Assembly: GCA_945938055.1 (NCBI GenBank)
Contig: CAMEUH010000101.1
Coordinates: forward strand, 1 to 8,369
Direction of reading: 5' to 3'
Origin: an uncultured Eubacteriaceae bacterium
GTDB taxonomy: Bacteria > Bacillota > Clostridia > Lachnospirales > Lachnospiraceae
Length of the DNA stretch: 8,369 bases
Shown: positions 1 through 7,286 of the stretch, piece after piece
How positions within the stretch are numbered: the first letter of the stretch is position 1
Layout: every line of letters starts with the position of its first letter
Notes under the pieces: model-generated
Seen by the model: only the letters and a program-made list of their open reading frames with translations
What the model was told of the DNA's origin: nothing
Database searches by the model: none
Program-made: the position numbers and the translations under genes

Positions 1-880
1 CTGCCAGCACCTTAATAGACGTAATCGGTGTTTTCAATTCATGGGATACATTGGACACAAATTCCTGCCTGGACTCATCCAGTTCGGTCATCTTGCCAAA
101 TAACTTATTAAATGCACCTGATAATTCCGCAATCTCAGAATATCCCACCTCCGGAACATGCTCATGATATCCCTCCGAAAATCTCCTGATGGATGATGTC
201 AGTGCTTCAATGGGCTTTACCAGCATTCCGGAAAAAATGAAAGCAATCACACAAACTGCCAGCACGAGTAAGATACGAATGACATATAATTCACCTGAGG
301 TTTCCAGAAACGTCACCAGCAATTCACTTTGATTGATATTTACCAAAAAAACGCCAATAACATGATTACCATTGTCATGAATCGGAATGGTGATTTCATA
401 AATTCCATTTTCATTCCGCACCTCATTCCCCTTTCTTCCCAGAAGGCCATCAATAACCGAACCGGAAATCAGTGTTTTCCCTTCTTCAAAGACATAGGTA
501 TCATAAACAATCCTCATCTGGCTGTTTACTACAAGGATTCTTCCATCATATACATCCGAAAGCAGGGTAATATCTTCCTGATATATCGGAGTCTTTTCAT
601 CGATATACGAATTTGACGAGCCAATCTTTCTGGCAATCTGATTGAGCTGACTCTGAATGTCAATAATTTTGTTTTTTAAGACGGATTGTCTGTACGTGGA
701 GAGAACCCCATGCTCCATGACAAGCATGGGAAGTATCCCCATAATGATAATAGCCGCCATGATACGAAAACGAATGCTATTAATGAAATGATTGATATAA
801 GATAAAATACCGGTTCCGGATGGAGCCGATTCATAATTATGCCTGGAAATAATAACCCACACCCCACTTTGTATGTACAT
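1..880 (-). CDS. Sensor histidine kinase, partial (3' end outside the window)
   Basis: Membrane-bound sensor kinase, presumably the partner of the response regulator just upstream. The minus strand of 1-880 is open for 293 codons and runs off the left edge. Visible order (numbered from the ATG at 880): short basic cytoplasmic N-terminus; TM helix about 40-55; extracytoplasmic sensor region about 56-198 with a PAS/Cache-like feel (ending ITIPIHDNGNHVIGVFLVNI); TM helix about 199-220; HAMP about 217-268; then the HisKA H-box FVSNVSHELKTPITSIK, with phospho-acceptor His280. The catalytic ATPase domain is missing only because the window ends. The start is uncertain: the only in-frame candidates before TM1 are ATG at 880 and GTG at 862, both inside the regulator gene and neither with a strong Shine-Dalgarno. 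Either gives an overlap with the regulator (44 nt for the ATG), which suggests translational coupling. Family is certain; ligand and regulon cannot be read from the sequence. Confidence 0.92.
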   Translation of the reverse strand, partial: MYIQSGVWVIISRHNYESAPSGTGILSYINHFINSIRFRIMAAIIIMGILPMLVMEHGVLSTYRQSVLKNKIIDIQSQLNQIARKIGSSNSYIDEKTPIYQEDITLLSDVYDGRILVVNSQMRIVYDTYVFEEGKTLISGSVIDGLLGRKGNEVRNENGIYEITIPIHDNGNHVIGVFLVNINQSELLVTFLETSGELYVIRILLVLAVCVIAFIFSGMLVKPIEALTSSIRRFSEGYHEHVPEVGYSEIAELSGAFNKLFGKMTELDESRQEFVSNVSHELKTPITSIKVLA

Positions 881-1529
881 ACTTCGGATCACTTGGATTT
901 GGTTCAATTTTTTCCCTCAGACGTCTCACATGTACATCCACGGTTCTTACATCTCCCGGATATTCATAACCCCAAACCAGATTCAGAAGGTTCTCTCTGC
1001 TGTATACCTTGCCGCTGTTTCTCACAAGAAGCTCCAAAAGGTCAAATTCCTTGACTGTAAGATTAATTTCTTTTCCTTCCACAGAAACATTTCTTCCTTC
1101 AAAATCCATGACAAGATTCGAAACCGTAATGGTGTCTGAATGTCCGTCTTTTTTCTGTTCCACATTCTGGTGTCTGCGGAAAATCGCCTTGATTCTTGCC
1201 TTTACCTCCAAAATATTAAACGGTTTCGTAATATAATCATCTGCCCCGTTTTCAAATCCGAGAATCTTATCCATGTCATCACCTTTCGCCGTAAGCATGA
1301 TAACCGGAACATCCGATTGCTCCCGGATCTGTCTGCAGACTTCCATTCCATCAAGTTTTGGAAGCATCAAATCAAGAAGAACCATGTCATAATCATGTTC
1401 TTTGATTTTCTGTACTGCCTCTTCCCCATCATATGCACATTCCACATGATATCCTTCCTGCTCAAGACTAAACTTGATTCCCTTCACAATCAGTTTCTCA
1501 TCATCTACAACCAATATTTTTTTCTCCAT
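837..1529 (-). CDS. OmpR/PhoB-family response regulator (WalR-like)
   Basis: Cytoplasmic transcription factor phosphorylated by a sensor kinase. It is 230 aa, normal for the family. The receiver domain (about 3-117) has the acidic pair D9/D10, phospho-acceptor D53 in LLDLMLP, the switch Thr at 80 (MLTAK) and K102 in the TKPF motif. The C-terminal winged-helix DNA-binding domain (about 134-229) shows LTVKEFDLLELL, the RENLL..VWGYEY segment, the recognition-helix motif DVRTVDVHVRRLREKI and the closing GVGYYF. Overall it resembles B. subtilis WalR and PhoP, but orthology cannot be settled without a tree, so no symbol is given. The RBS GAGGTAAGG lies about 4-12 nt before the ATG. The gene starts 17 nt after the comEA-like stop codon and overlaps the downstream kinase start, so the three genes are probably one transcript. 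Confidence 0.95.
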   Translation of the reverse strand: MEKKILVVDDEKLIVKGIKFSLEQEGYHVECAYDGEEAVQKIKEHDYDMVLLDLMLPKLDGMEVCRQIREQSDVPVIMLTAKGDDMDKILGFENGADDYITKPFNILEVKARIKAIFRRHQNVEQKKDGHSDTITVSNLVMDFEGRNVSVEGKEINLTVKEFDLLELLVRNSGKVYSRENLLNLVWGYEYPGDVRTVDVHVRRLREKIEPNPSDPKYVHTKWGVGYYFQA

Positions 1530-1546
1530 ACCCTTACCTCAAGTTT

Positions 1547-2194
1547 CTAAAAACTTACGCATATGTAATCCTTTATTTTAGCAAATGCCGCTTCCTTGAT
1601 TCCCGGAATCTTCATGATATCTTCAATGACAGAAAAATTACCGTTTTCCCTGCGGTAAGCAAGAATTGCATCAGCCTTTGCCTCTCCGATTCCCGGCAAT
1701 GTCATCAGTTGTTCCCTGGAAGCTGTGTTGATGTTAATCCTGCCATTGCATTCTGCTTCCTTTTGGGACGATTGTATCAGCTGTGAATTCGAAGCTGCTT
1801 CTTCCACAGACGGTACATAAATACGCTCACCATCACCAACCGGCAATGCCAGTTCCAGATAATCTGCGCACCCTTCTTCCGTAAGTCCGCCGGCAAGCTC
1901 AAGTGCCTCATACATCCTTGCCCCCTCCCGCAGGGAATAGACTCCGGGCATCTTTACGCTTCCACATACATAGACATAAATCCATTGTTCCTGCCCTAAG
2001 GCAACCGTTTCTTCGGTTTCTTCTGTCATTTCCGCCGTCTGTATCGTTTCCTTCATCTCATCAAACAGATACCGTTCTTTCTGATTGTTTCTATGCCAAA
2101 ACAGACCATACAGAACGCCAAAAATAATGATTACACCTGTCGCTGTAAAATATTTGATTTTCTTATTATGCATTTTCCCTCCAAAAGAATTCAT
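1547..2194 (-). CDS. comEA: ComEA-like helix-hairpin-helix competence/DNA-binding protein
   Basis: Membrane-anchored DNA-binding protein of the ComEA family, which in naturally transformable Gram-positives binds incoming double-stranded DNA outside the membrane and hands it to the ComEC channel. It is 215 aa, a normal ComEA length. Features: short basic N-terminus; one TM helix about 16-33; acidic Thr/Glu-rich linker about 45-66; an SLBB domain about 71-128 (IYVYVCGSVKMPGVY, then GERIYVP); a polar linker; and a tandem helix-hairpin-helix domain about 151-213 with NINTAS (154-159), LPGIG (166-170) and the second hairpin IPGIK (197-200 region). Two starts are possible. The ATG at 2194 has AAGGGG 7 nt upstream but lies only about 16 nt from the predicted transcription start. 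The ATG at 2173 (Met8) has GGAGGG immediately upstream with rather short spacing. comEC is not in the window, so a role in uptake is by family only. Confidence 0.9.
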   Translation of the reverse strand: MNSFGGKMHNKKIKYFTATGVIIIFGVLYGLFWHRNNQKERYLFDEMKETIQTAEMTEETEETVALGQEQWIYVYVCGSVKMPGVYSLREGARMYEALELAGGLTEEGCADYLELALPVGDGERIYVPSVEEAASNSQLIQSSQKEAECNGRININTASREQLMTLPGIGEAKADAILAYRRENGNFSVIEDIMKIPGIKEAAFAKIKDYICVSF

Positions 2195-2216
2195 GCATAA
2201 TCCCCTTTACGTTTTA

Positions 2217-2245
2217 ATTTTAACTAATCTAAAATAGAAATACAA
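2217..2245 (-). promoter_or_regulatory. Predicted sigma-A promoter for the comEA-regulator-kinase cluster
   Basis: On the minus strand, TTGTAT (2245-2240) and TAAAAT (2222-2217) are separated by exactly 17 nt. This predicts a transcription start near 2210 and a very short leader before the comEA-like gene. The -10 and -35 match consensus at 5 of 6 and 4 of 6 positions. The surrounding DNA is very AT-rich, so chance matches are possible. Confidence 0.5.
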
Positions 2246-2261
2246 TACTTATTTTTGCATA

Positions 2262-2290
2262 TTTACACGGCAATTTGCTTATAGTATAAT
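2262..2290 (+). promoter_or_regulatory. Predicted sigma-A promoter for the GT2-yfhO-argH unit
   Basis: TTTACA (2262-2267) and a perfect TATAAT (2285-2290) are separated by 17 nt, a near-consensus housekeeping promoter. The expected transcription start is about 2297. This rules against the ATG at 2294 as the start of the glycosyltransferase and supports the ATG at 2330. It sits back to back with the leftward promoter, the two -35 boxes being about 16 nt apart, so one bound regulator could affect both units. Confidence 0.75.
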
Positions 2291-2317
2291 TTTATGGAAT
2301 GCAAAAATGAAAGAATC

Positions 2318-2322
2318 AGGAG
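2318..2322 (+). promoter_or_regulatory. Ribosome binding site deciding the glycosyltransferase start
   Basis: AGGAG lies 7 nt before the ATG at 2330. The upstream in-frame ATG at 2294 has no comparable site and would fall before the predicted transcription start, so 2330 is the better start. Confidence 0.8.
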
Positions 2323-2329
2323 AAAAGAA

Positions 2330-3271
2330 ATGAAAAACATTGATATTATCGTTCCTTGTTATAATGAACAGGAAGTTCTTTCAACCTTTTATAAGACAAC
2401 TGATGAAATTGTCGGAGCCATTAAAGACTGCCGCTTTCGTTTTATCTTTGTAAATGACGGAAGCTCAGATGACACGCTGTTAATCTTAAAAGGACTCCGC
2501 TCTACATATGATAATGTTGACTATATTTCCTTTTCCAGGAATTTTGGCAAAGAAGCTGCCATGTATGCAGGCCTCTCCAATTCCACCGGTGATTATGTCA
2601 TTGTCATGGACGCCGATTTGCAGCATCCCCCAATACTGATTCCGGAAATGGTACAGGCAATTAATGAGGGCTATGACTGTTGTGCTGCTTACCGTACCAA
2701 CCGTAAGGGCGAGGCACCAATTCGTAGTTTTCTTTCCAGACAGTTTTATAAAGTAAATAATCTGCTGACCTCTGTGAAAATGCCTTATGGTGCAGTAGAT
2801 TTCCGGATTATGTCCCGGCCGATGATTGATGCCATTGTTTCCATGGGGGAAGCGGAACGTTTCTCTAAGGGAATTTTTAGCTATGTAGGCTTTCAGACCA
2901 AATGGATACCATATACCAATGTGGAACGCACTCTCGGCGTTACCAAATGGAAACTTCGCAGTCTTTTAAAATATGCCATTGACGGAATCACATCTTTTTC
3001 CGTTGCACCGCTTCATCTTGTTTCCATCATGGGATGCCTGATTTCCCTGATGGCGATTATTTATGGCATTTACATTTTCATTAAGACCGTCATATTCGGT
3101 GTGGATTTGCCGGGTTATGCCTCCACAGTCATTCTTCTTTTATTCCTCTGCGGAGTGATTGAGCTTTCACTTGGCATTGTCAGCGAATATCTGGCAAGAA
3201 TATTTGTTGAATCCAAGAATCGTCCGATTTACATTGCAAAGGAAAACACTCTGGAGGATTCCGAAAAATAA
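2330..3271 (+). CDS. GT2 polyprenyl-phosphate glycosyltransferase (CsbB/GtrB/DPM1-like)
   Basis: Membrane-associated family 2 glycosyltransferase that, by family, moves a sugar from a nucleotide sugar to undecaprenyl phosphate on the cytoplasmic face. From the ATG at 2330 it is 313 aa, the usual size for the CsbB/GtrB group. The GT-A catalytic domain shows IIVPCYNEQ (6-14), FVNDGSSDDT (40-49), SRNFGKEAAMYAGL (69-82), the metal-binding DAD at 94-96 followed by LQHPP, VDFRIM (156-161) and ERFSKGIFSYVG (176-187). Two C-terminal TM helices (about 228-254 and 264-289) complete the GtrB-type layout. The next gene is a YfhO-family protein 26 nt downstream, matching the csbB-yfhO neighbourhood of B. 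subtilis, where this class acts in lipoteichoic acid glycosylation. The sugar (GlcNAc, glucose or other) cannot be read from sequence. An upstream in-frame ATG at 2294 would add 12 residues that are not typical of the family. Confidence 0.93.
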   Translation: MKNIDIIVPCYNEQEVLSTFYKTTDEIVGAIKDCRFRFIFVNDGSSDDTLLILKGLRSTYDNVDYISFSRNFGKEAAMYAGLSNSTGDYVIVMDADLQHPPILIPEMVQAINEGYDCCAAYRTNRKGEAPIRSFLSRQFYKVNNLLTSVKMPYGAVDFRIMSRPMIDAIVSMGEAERFSKGIFSYVGFQTKWIPYTNVERTLGVTKWKLRSLLKYAIDGITSFSVAPLHLVSIMGCLISLMAIIYGIYIFIKTVIFGVDLPGYASTVILLLFLCGVIELSLGIVSEYLARIFVESKNRPIYIAKENTLEDSEK

Positions 3272-3297
3272 GTAATACAGGAGTTTAAATAATTAAA

Positions 3298-5853
3298 ATG
3301 AATTCAGAAAAACATGATTATTCTCCCATAAACGGGCGAATCGTATATATCCTTTCATTTATTATTCCGCTTGTGGTACTGGCAGCCATTTACTTTGCAA
3401 GAGAAATCTTTCCTTTTGGTGATAACTGCTATCTCCGCTCGGACATGTACCATCAGTATCTTCCGTTTTATTCGGAGTTATGGAGCAAGCTGCGGAATCA
3501 TTCTGTCCTGACCTATTCCTTTAACATTGGTCTGGGTGTGAATTTTACGGCTCTTTATGCCTACTATCTGTCCTCTCCGGTGAACTGGTTTCTTTTTCTT
3601 TTCCCACACCAGTACCTGATTGAGGTCATGAATGCGCTGATCATCCTTAAAATTTCACTTGCCAGCGTAACCTTCACCTATTATATTACCAAAAGATTTC
3701 AGAATACCGATATCTACATTGCTGTATTCGGCATGTTTTATGCCCTTTCCGGGTATCTTGCCGCATATAGCTGGAACATCATGTGGCTGGACTGCGTACT
3801 GCTCCTTCCTTTAATTGTCCTTGGACTGGAACGGCTGGTTACCGAGAAAAAATGCCTTTTATACAGTATCACTCTTGGTCTTGCAATTCTTTCCAACTAT
3901 TATATTTCCATCATGATCTGCATGACCATGATTATTTATTTCATCTTTCTCATCATCCGTTATCCTGCGGACAACCTCCGCGGATATCTGATTCATGTGA
4001 AAAATTTTGCACTTTATTCGCTGCTTGCCGGAGGACTTGCTGCATGCCTTCTGCTTCCGGAACTTCATGCGCTGTCCTATACCGTTTCCAGCGATTTTAA
4101 CTTTCCAAAAAGTCTGACAGAATACTTCCCTATTTTACAAATGCTGTCACGGCATCTGATTAATGTGGAACCCCATCTTGCATTGGAGCACCATCCGAAT
4201 ATCTACTGTGGTGTTGCAGTCTTTTTACTGATTCCACTTTATGTCATGAACCGCCGCATCAACACCCGGGAAAAAGTCGGGAAAGTGTGTATCCTGTTTA
4301 TTTTCCTGATTGCCTTTAACATGAATATTCCAAACTTTATCTGGCACGGACTGCATTTTCCTAATTCTCTCCCGTGCAGACAAAGTTTTATTTATATTTT
4401 TATCCTGCTTACCATGTGTTATGATGCATTTAAGGACATGGAATTTTATTCCAGGAAGGAACTGACAACTGCCCTCTGGATTGCCATTGGCTTTCTTCTT
4501 CTGGCAGAACAGCTCTTCACCAGCGATATTGTTGATTTTACCATTATCTATATCAGTGCCGCTTTTATTTTGCTTTACATGCTGATGGTATACATTTTCC
4601 GTGCCAAAAAAGTTCCTTATCTGGTGTTTTTATTCCTTTTCTTTACCACCACGATTCTGGAATGTGCCCTAAACTATGAAGAAACTGCATTGTCCACTAC
4701 AACACGTTCCACTTATCTGACAGATAATGCTGATATTGAAAATCTTCTCGAAACAGTATCCGGGCTTGATGATTCCTTTTACCGCATTGAGAAAATTTCC
4801 GGTCTGAGAACCAAAAATGATGCTGCATGGCATGATTATCGTTCTGCATCCACTTTTTCTTCTACGGCAAATGGAGGTCTGTCCAAATTATACGGTTACC
4901 TTGGCATGGAAAGCTCTACCAATGCATATTCTTATAATGGAGCTACCTTCCTGTCCTCAGCTCTTTTAAATGTGAAATACTTAATTTCCGACAAACAGCT
5001 GGTGGAAAGTGATTTGCTAAGTTATGTTACATCTTCCAATGACCGCTATCTTTACCGGAATAATTACATGCTTCCTTTTGGTTTCATGGTTCCATCTTCC
5101 TTTACCGAAAACTGGGACATGAAAAACAGCAATCCATTCCGTGTACAGAACTCATTTCTTTCCGAAACAACCGGCATTGATGACGTATTTGTACAGCTGA
5201 ACACGCAATCCTTAACCCAGTCTTCCGTCCATATTAACCTTGGGAAGACACAGCAGCTTTATGTCCGTGTTTTAAACAGTAACGTGGATTCTGTTAACGT
5301 ATATATTAATGACACCAGTAAATCCTATAATATCAAGCACAACCATATTATCGACCTGGGTGTTTTAAATGCAACGGATGACATCCGAATCACAACCGAT
5401 GACATGGATAATGGTTCTCTTTCCATCAGTGCTTATACCATCAATGAAACCGCATTTATTGATGCCATCAACACGTTAAGCCGGAACGGATTTACCATGA
5501 CACGTTTTGATGATACCCACATTGAGGGAACCATCACCTCAGACTTTGACGGCAGCCTTTTATTATCCCTCCCATATGATAATGGCTGGACAATCTATGT
5601 TGATGGCGTCCGTACAAAGCAGTCTTCCCTGAACGAAGCGCTTACCATGCTTGACCTTACCGCCGGAACTCATGAAATTGTCATGACGTATTCACCGGAA
5701 GGATTTAAACTGGGTATGGCAATTACTGGAATTTGTGTTATAATTCTTATTGCATTGTTTATTTTGAAAAATGATAATTTACAGCAAAAACTGTTTACAA
5801 GGAGGAGAATAAATCATGAAACTTTGGGGTGGCCGTTTCACAAAAGAAACTAA
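3298..5853 (+). CDS. YfhO-family polytopic membrane protein, probable GT-C glycosyltransferase
   Basis: Large integral membrane protein (851 aa) of the YfhO family. In B. subtilis, YfhO is thought to transfer a lipid-carried sugar to lipoteichoic acid on the outer face. Visible layout: TM helix about 14-33; first outer loop with the conserved acidic motif SDMYHQYLPFY (D49, Q53), the sort of Asp expected at a GT-C active site; NIGLGVNF and YYLSSPVNW (about 76-97); a further run of TM helices to about residue 457, including the NIMWLD motif (160-165); a large extracytoplasmic C-terminal domain about 458-804 (beta-rich, ending in GWTIYVDG and the closing TAGTHEIVMTYSP segment); a last TM helix about 805-823; and a basic tail. 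AGGAG at 3279-3283 is 14 nt before the ATG, which is long spacing. The last 12 or so codons overlap argH in another frame. The pairing with the preceding GT2 gene supports the role; the acceptor polymer is unknown. Confidence 0.88.
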   Translation: MNSEKHDYSPINGRIVYILSFIIPLVVLAAIYFAREIFPFGDNCYLRSDMYHQYLPFYSELWSKLRNHSVLTYSFNIGLGVNFTALYAYYLSSPVNWFLFLFPHQYLIEVMNALIILKISLASVTFTYYITKRFQNTDIYIAVFGMFYALSGYLAAYSWNIMWLDCVLLLPLIVLGLERLVTEKKCLLYSITLGLAILSNYYISIMICMTMIIYFIFLIIRYPADNLRGYLIHVKNFALYSLLAGGLAACLLLPELHALSYTVSSDFNFPKSLTEYFPILQMLSRHLINVEPHLALEHHPNIYCGVAVFLLIPLYVMNRRINTREKVGKVCILFIFLIAFNMNIPNFIWHGLHFPNSLPCRQSFIYIFILLTMCYDAFKDMEFYSRKELTTALWIAIGFLLLAEQLFTSDIVDFTIIYISAAFILLYMLMVYIFRAKKVPYLVFLFLFFTTTILECALNYEETALSTTTRSTYLTDNADIENLLETVSGLDDSFYRIEKISGLRTKNDAAWHDYRSASTFSSTANGGLSKLYGYLGMESSTNAYSYNGATFLSSALLNVKYLISDKQLVESDLLSYVTSSNDRYLYRNNYMLPFGFMVPSSFTENWDMKNSNPFRVQNSFLSETTGIDDVFVQLNTQSLTQSSVHINLGKTQQLYVRVLNSNVDSVNVYINDTSKSYNIKHNHIIDLGVLNATDDIRITTDDMDNGSLSISAYTINETAFIDAINTLSRNGFTMTRFDDTHIEGTITSDFDGSLLLSLPYDNGWTIYVDGVRTKQSSLNEALTMLDLTAGTHEIVMTYSPEGFKLGMAITGICVIILIALFILKNDNLQQKLFTRRRINHETLGWPFHKRN
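5715..5744 (+). promoter_or_regulatory. Possible internal promoter for argH (extended -10)
   Basis: Inside the codons of the last YfhO helix there is TGTTATAAT (5736-5744), a perfect TATAAT preceded by the extended -10 TG. A weak -35 candidate, ATGGCA, lies at 5716-5721 (17-nt spacer). The predicted start near 5751 would leave a leader of about 65 nt before argH. AT-rich TM-helix codons can produce this by chance. Confidence 0.35.
5801..5809 (+). promoter_or_regulatory. Strong ribosome binding site of argH inside yfhO
   Basis: AAGGAGGAG ends 6-7 nt before the argH ATG at 5816. It fixes the argH start even though that start lies within the yfhO reading frame. It is the strongest ribosome binding site on the plus strand of this window. 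Confidence 0.85.
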
Positions 5854-7201
5854 TCAGCTCGTACACAATTTTAATGCTTCTATTTCCTATGACCAGAGGT
5901 TTTACAAGCAGGATATTGAGGGAAGCATTGCACATGTCACAATGCTTGCAAAACAGGGAATTTTGTCTTCTGAGGATCGTTTTACCATTGTGAATGCATT
6001 AAAAGGAATTCTGGATGATATTGAAAATGGTACGCTTCACATTTCCGAAGAATATGAAGATATTCATAGTTTTGTAGAAGCAACCCTGATTGAACGAATC
6101 GGAGATGCCGGAAAAAGACTTCATACCGGAAGAAGCCGGAATGACCAGGTTGCATTGGACATGCGTCTTTATACCCGCGAAGAGGTAAAACAGGTAGACG
6201 GATTATTAGTAAATCTTCTGAATGTGATTTTAAGAATCATGGAAGAAAATCTTACAACTTACATGCCTGGTTTTACCCATTTACAAAAAGCCCAGCCGGT
6301 AACGGTTGCACATCATTTTGGTGCATACTTTGAAATGTTCCGCCGTGACCGCTCCCGTCTTTCTGACATTTATAAACGCATGAATTACTGTCCTCTCGGA
6401 GCAGGTGCTCTTGCCGGAACGACCTATCCGCTTGACCGTGATTACACAGCAGAGTTACTGCATTTTGAAGGTGCTACCTTAAATAGTATGGATTCCGTAT
6501 CAGACCGTGATTATTTAATTGAATTCTTAAGTGCCATGTCAACCATCATGATGCACTTAAGCCGTTTTTCCGAAGAAATCATCATCTGGAACTCCAATGA
6601 ATATCGTTTTGTGGAACTGGACGATGCATACAGCACCGGAAGCAGCATCATGCCACAGAAAAAGAATCCAGACATTGCGGAACTGGTACGTGGTAAAACC
6701 GGCCGTGTATATGGTGCCCTGATGTCACTTCTTACCACAATGAAGGGACTGCCGCTTGCATACAACAAAGACATGCAGGAGGACAAGGAACTGACCTTTG
6801 ATGCCATTGATACCGTAAAGGGCTGTATCGCACTCTTTACCGGCATGATTGATACCATGAAGTTTAATCCTGACATTATGGAAGCCAGTGCCAAAAACGG
6901 CTTTACCAATGCCACGGACGCCGCAGATTATCTTGTAAACCATGGTGTTCCTTTCCGCGATGCCCATGGCATTGTCGGCCAGCTGGTACTCTTCTGTATT
7001 GACAAGGGAATTGCTCTTGACGACATGACTCTGGATGAATTTAAAGCCATCAGTCCTGTTTTTGAGGAAGATATTTATGAAGCCATCAGCCTTAAGACCT
7101 GTGTAGAAAAACGTCTGACCAAAGGTGCTCCTAGTAAAAAAGCAATGTCCGAAGCTTGTAAGGTGTGCAGGGAATACCTGGATACAACACCAGCAATGTA
7201 A
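5816..7201 (+). CDS. argH: Argininosuccinate lyase
   Basis: Cytoplasmic homotetrameric enzyme splitting argininosuccinate into arginine and fumarate, the last step of arginine biosynthesis. It is 461 aa, full length for the family. Seen in the sequence: the typical start MKLWGGRF; DIHSFVE (82-88); HTGRSRNDQ (103-111); the second conserved block THLQKAQP (154-161) with the catalytic-region His155; and the fumarase/aspartase superfamily signature GSSIMPQKKNPD (275-286), whose serines 276/277 lie in the mobile catalytic loop. The C-terminal domain contains the expected DAADYLV and FRDAHGIVG motifs. All key motifs are intact. The start is fixed by AAGGAGGAG upstream and overlaps yfhO by 38 nt, so translation is probably coupled. 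argG and other arginine genes are not in the window. I see no arginine-repressor box, but no long upstream region exists in which to find one. Confidence 0.98.
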   Translation: MKLWGGRFTKETNQLVHNFNASISYDQRFYKQDIEGSIAHVTMLAKQGILSSEDRFTIVNALKGILDDIENGTLHISEEYEDIHSFVEATLIERIGDAGKRLHTGRSRNDQVALDMRLYTREEVKQVDGLLVNLLNVILRIMEENLTTYMPGFTHLQKAQPVTVAHHFGAYFEMFRRDRSRLSDIYKRMNYCPLGAGALAGTTYPLDRDYTAELLHFEGATLNSMDSVSDRDYLIEFLSAMSTIMMHLSRFSEEIIIWNSNEYRFVELDDAYSTGSSIMPQKKNPDIAELVRGKTGRVYGALMSLLTTMKGLPLAYNKDMQEDKELTFDAIDTVKGCIALFTGMIDTMKFNPDIMEASAKNGFTNATDAADYLVNHGVPFRDAHGIVGQLVLFCIDKGIALDDMTLDEFKAISPVFEEDIYEAISLKTCVEKRLTKGAPSKKAMSEACKVCREYLDTTPAM

Positions 7202-7212
7202 AAGCAATATCT

Positions 7213-7280
7213 AAAACCTGACCATTTTCGTCTGCTCCACATGATGAACGGGCATATAAAATGGGTCAGGTTTTTCTTTT
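7213..7280 (+). terminator. Probable intrinsic terminator of the GT2-yfhO-argH unit
   Basis: Arms at 7213-7228 and 7258-7274 (AAAACCTGACCATTTT against AAAATGGGTCAGGTTTT) pair over 16 bp with one bulged G, and are followed by TTTTTCTTTT. The loop is 29 nt, unusually long for an intrinsic terminator. It begins 12 nt after the argH stop codon. The T-tract is present only for plus-strand transcription. Confidence 0.8.
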
Positions 7281-7286
7281 GTAGAT

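Noticed and set aside
329..616. 95-codon plus-strand ORF
   Set aside because: Antisense to the sensor domain of the kinase, with no ribosome binding site and no recognisable domain.
676..867. 63-codon minus-strand ORF with a hydrophobic stretch
   Set aside because: It overlaps the kinase N-terminus in another frame. The kinase frame continues through HAMP and the H-box to the window edge, so this ORF is a shadow.
871..882. Perfect palindrome GTATGTACATAC as a regulator operator
   Set aside because: It lies inside regulator codons for the conserved YVHT segment and has no second copy near a promoter, so it is not called as a binding site.
1140..1550. 136-codon plus-strand ORF
   Set aside because: Antisense to the response regulator. 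Its Phe/Ile/His-rich composition is the complement of the receiver codons.
1541..1556. Small hairpin AAGTTT-CTAA-AAACTT between the comEA-like gene and the regulator
   Set aside because: Only a 6-bp AT-rich stem over the stop codon with no T-tract, too weak to call a terminator.
2195..2293. Riboswitch or attenuator upstream of the glycosyltransferase
   Set aside because: The predicted leader is only about 33 nt and no stem series or T-box motif is visible.
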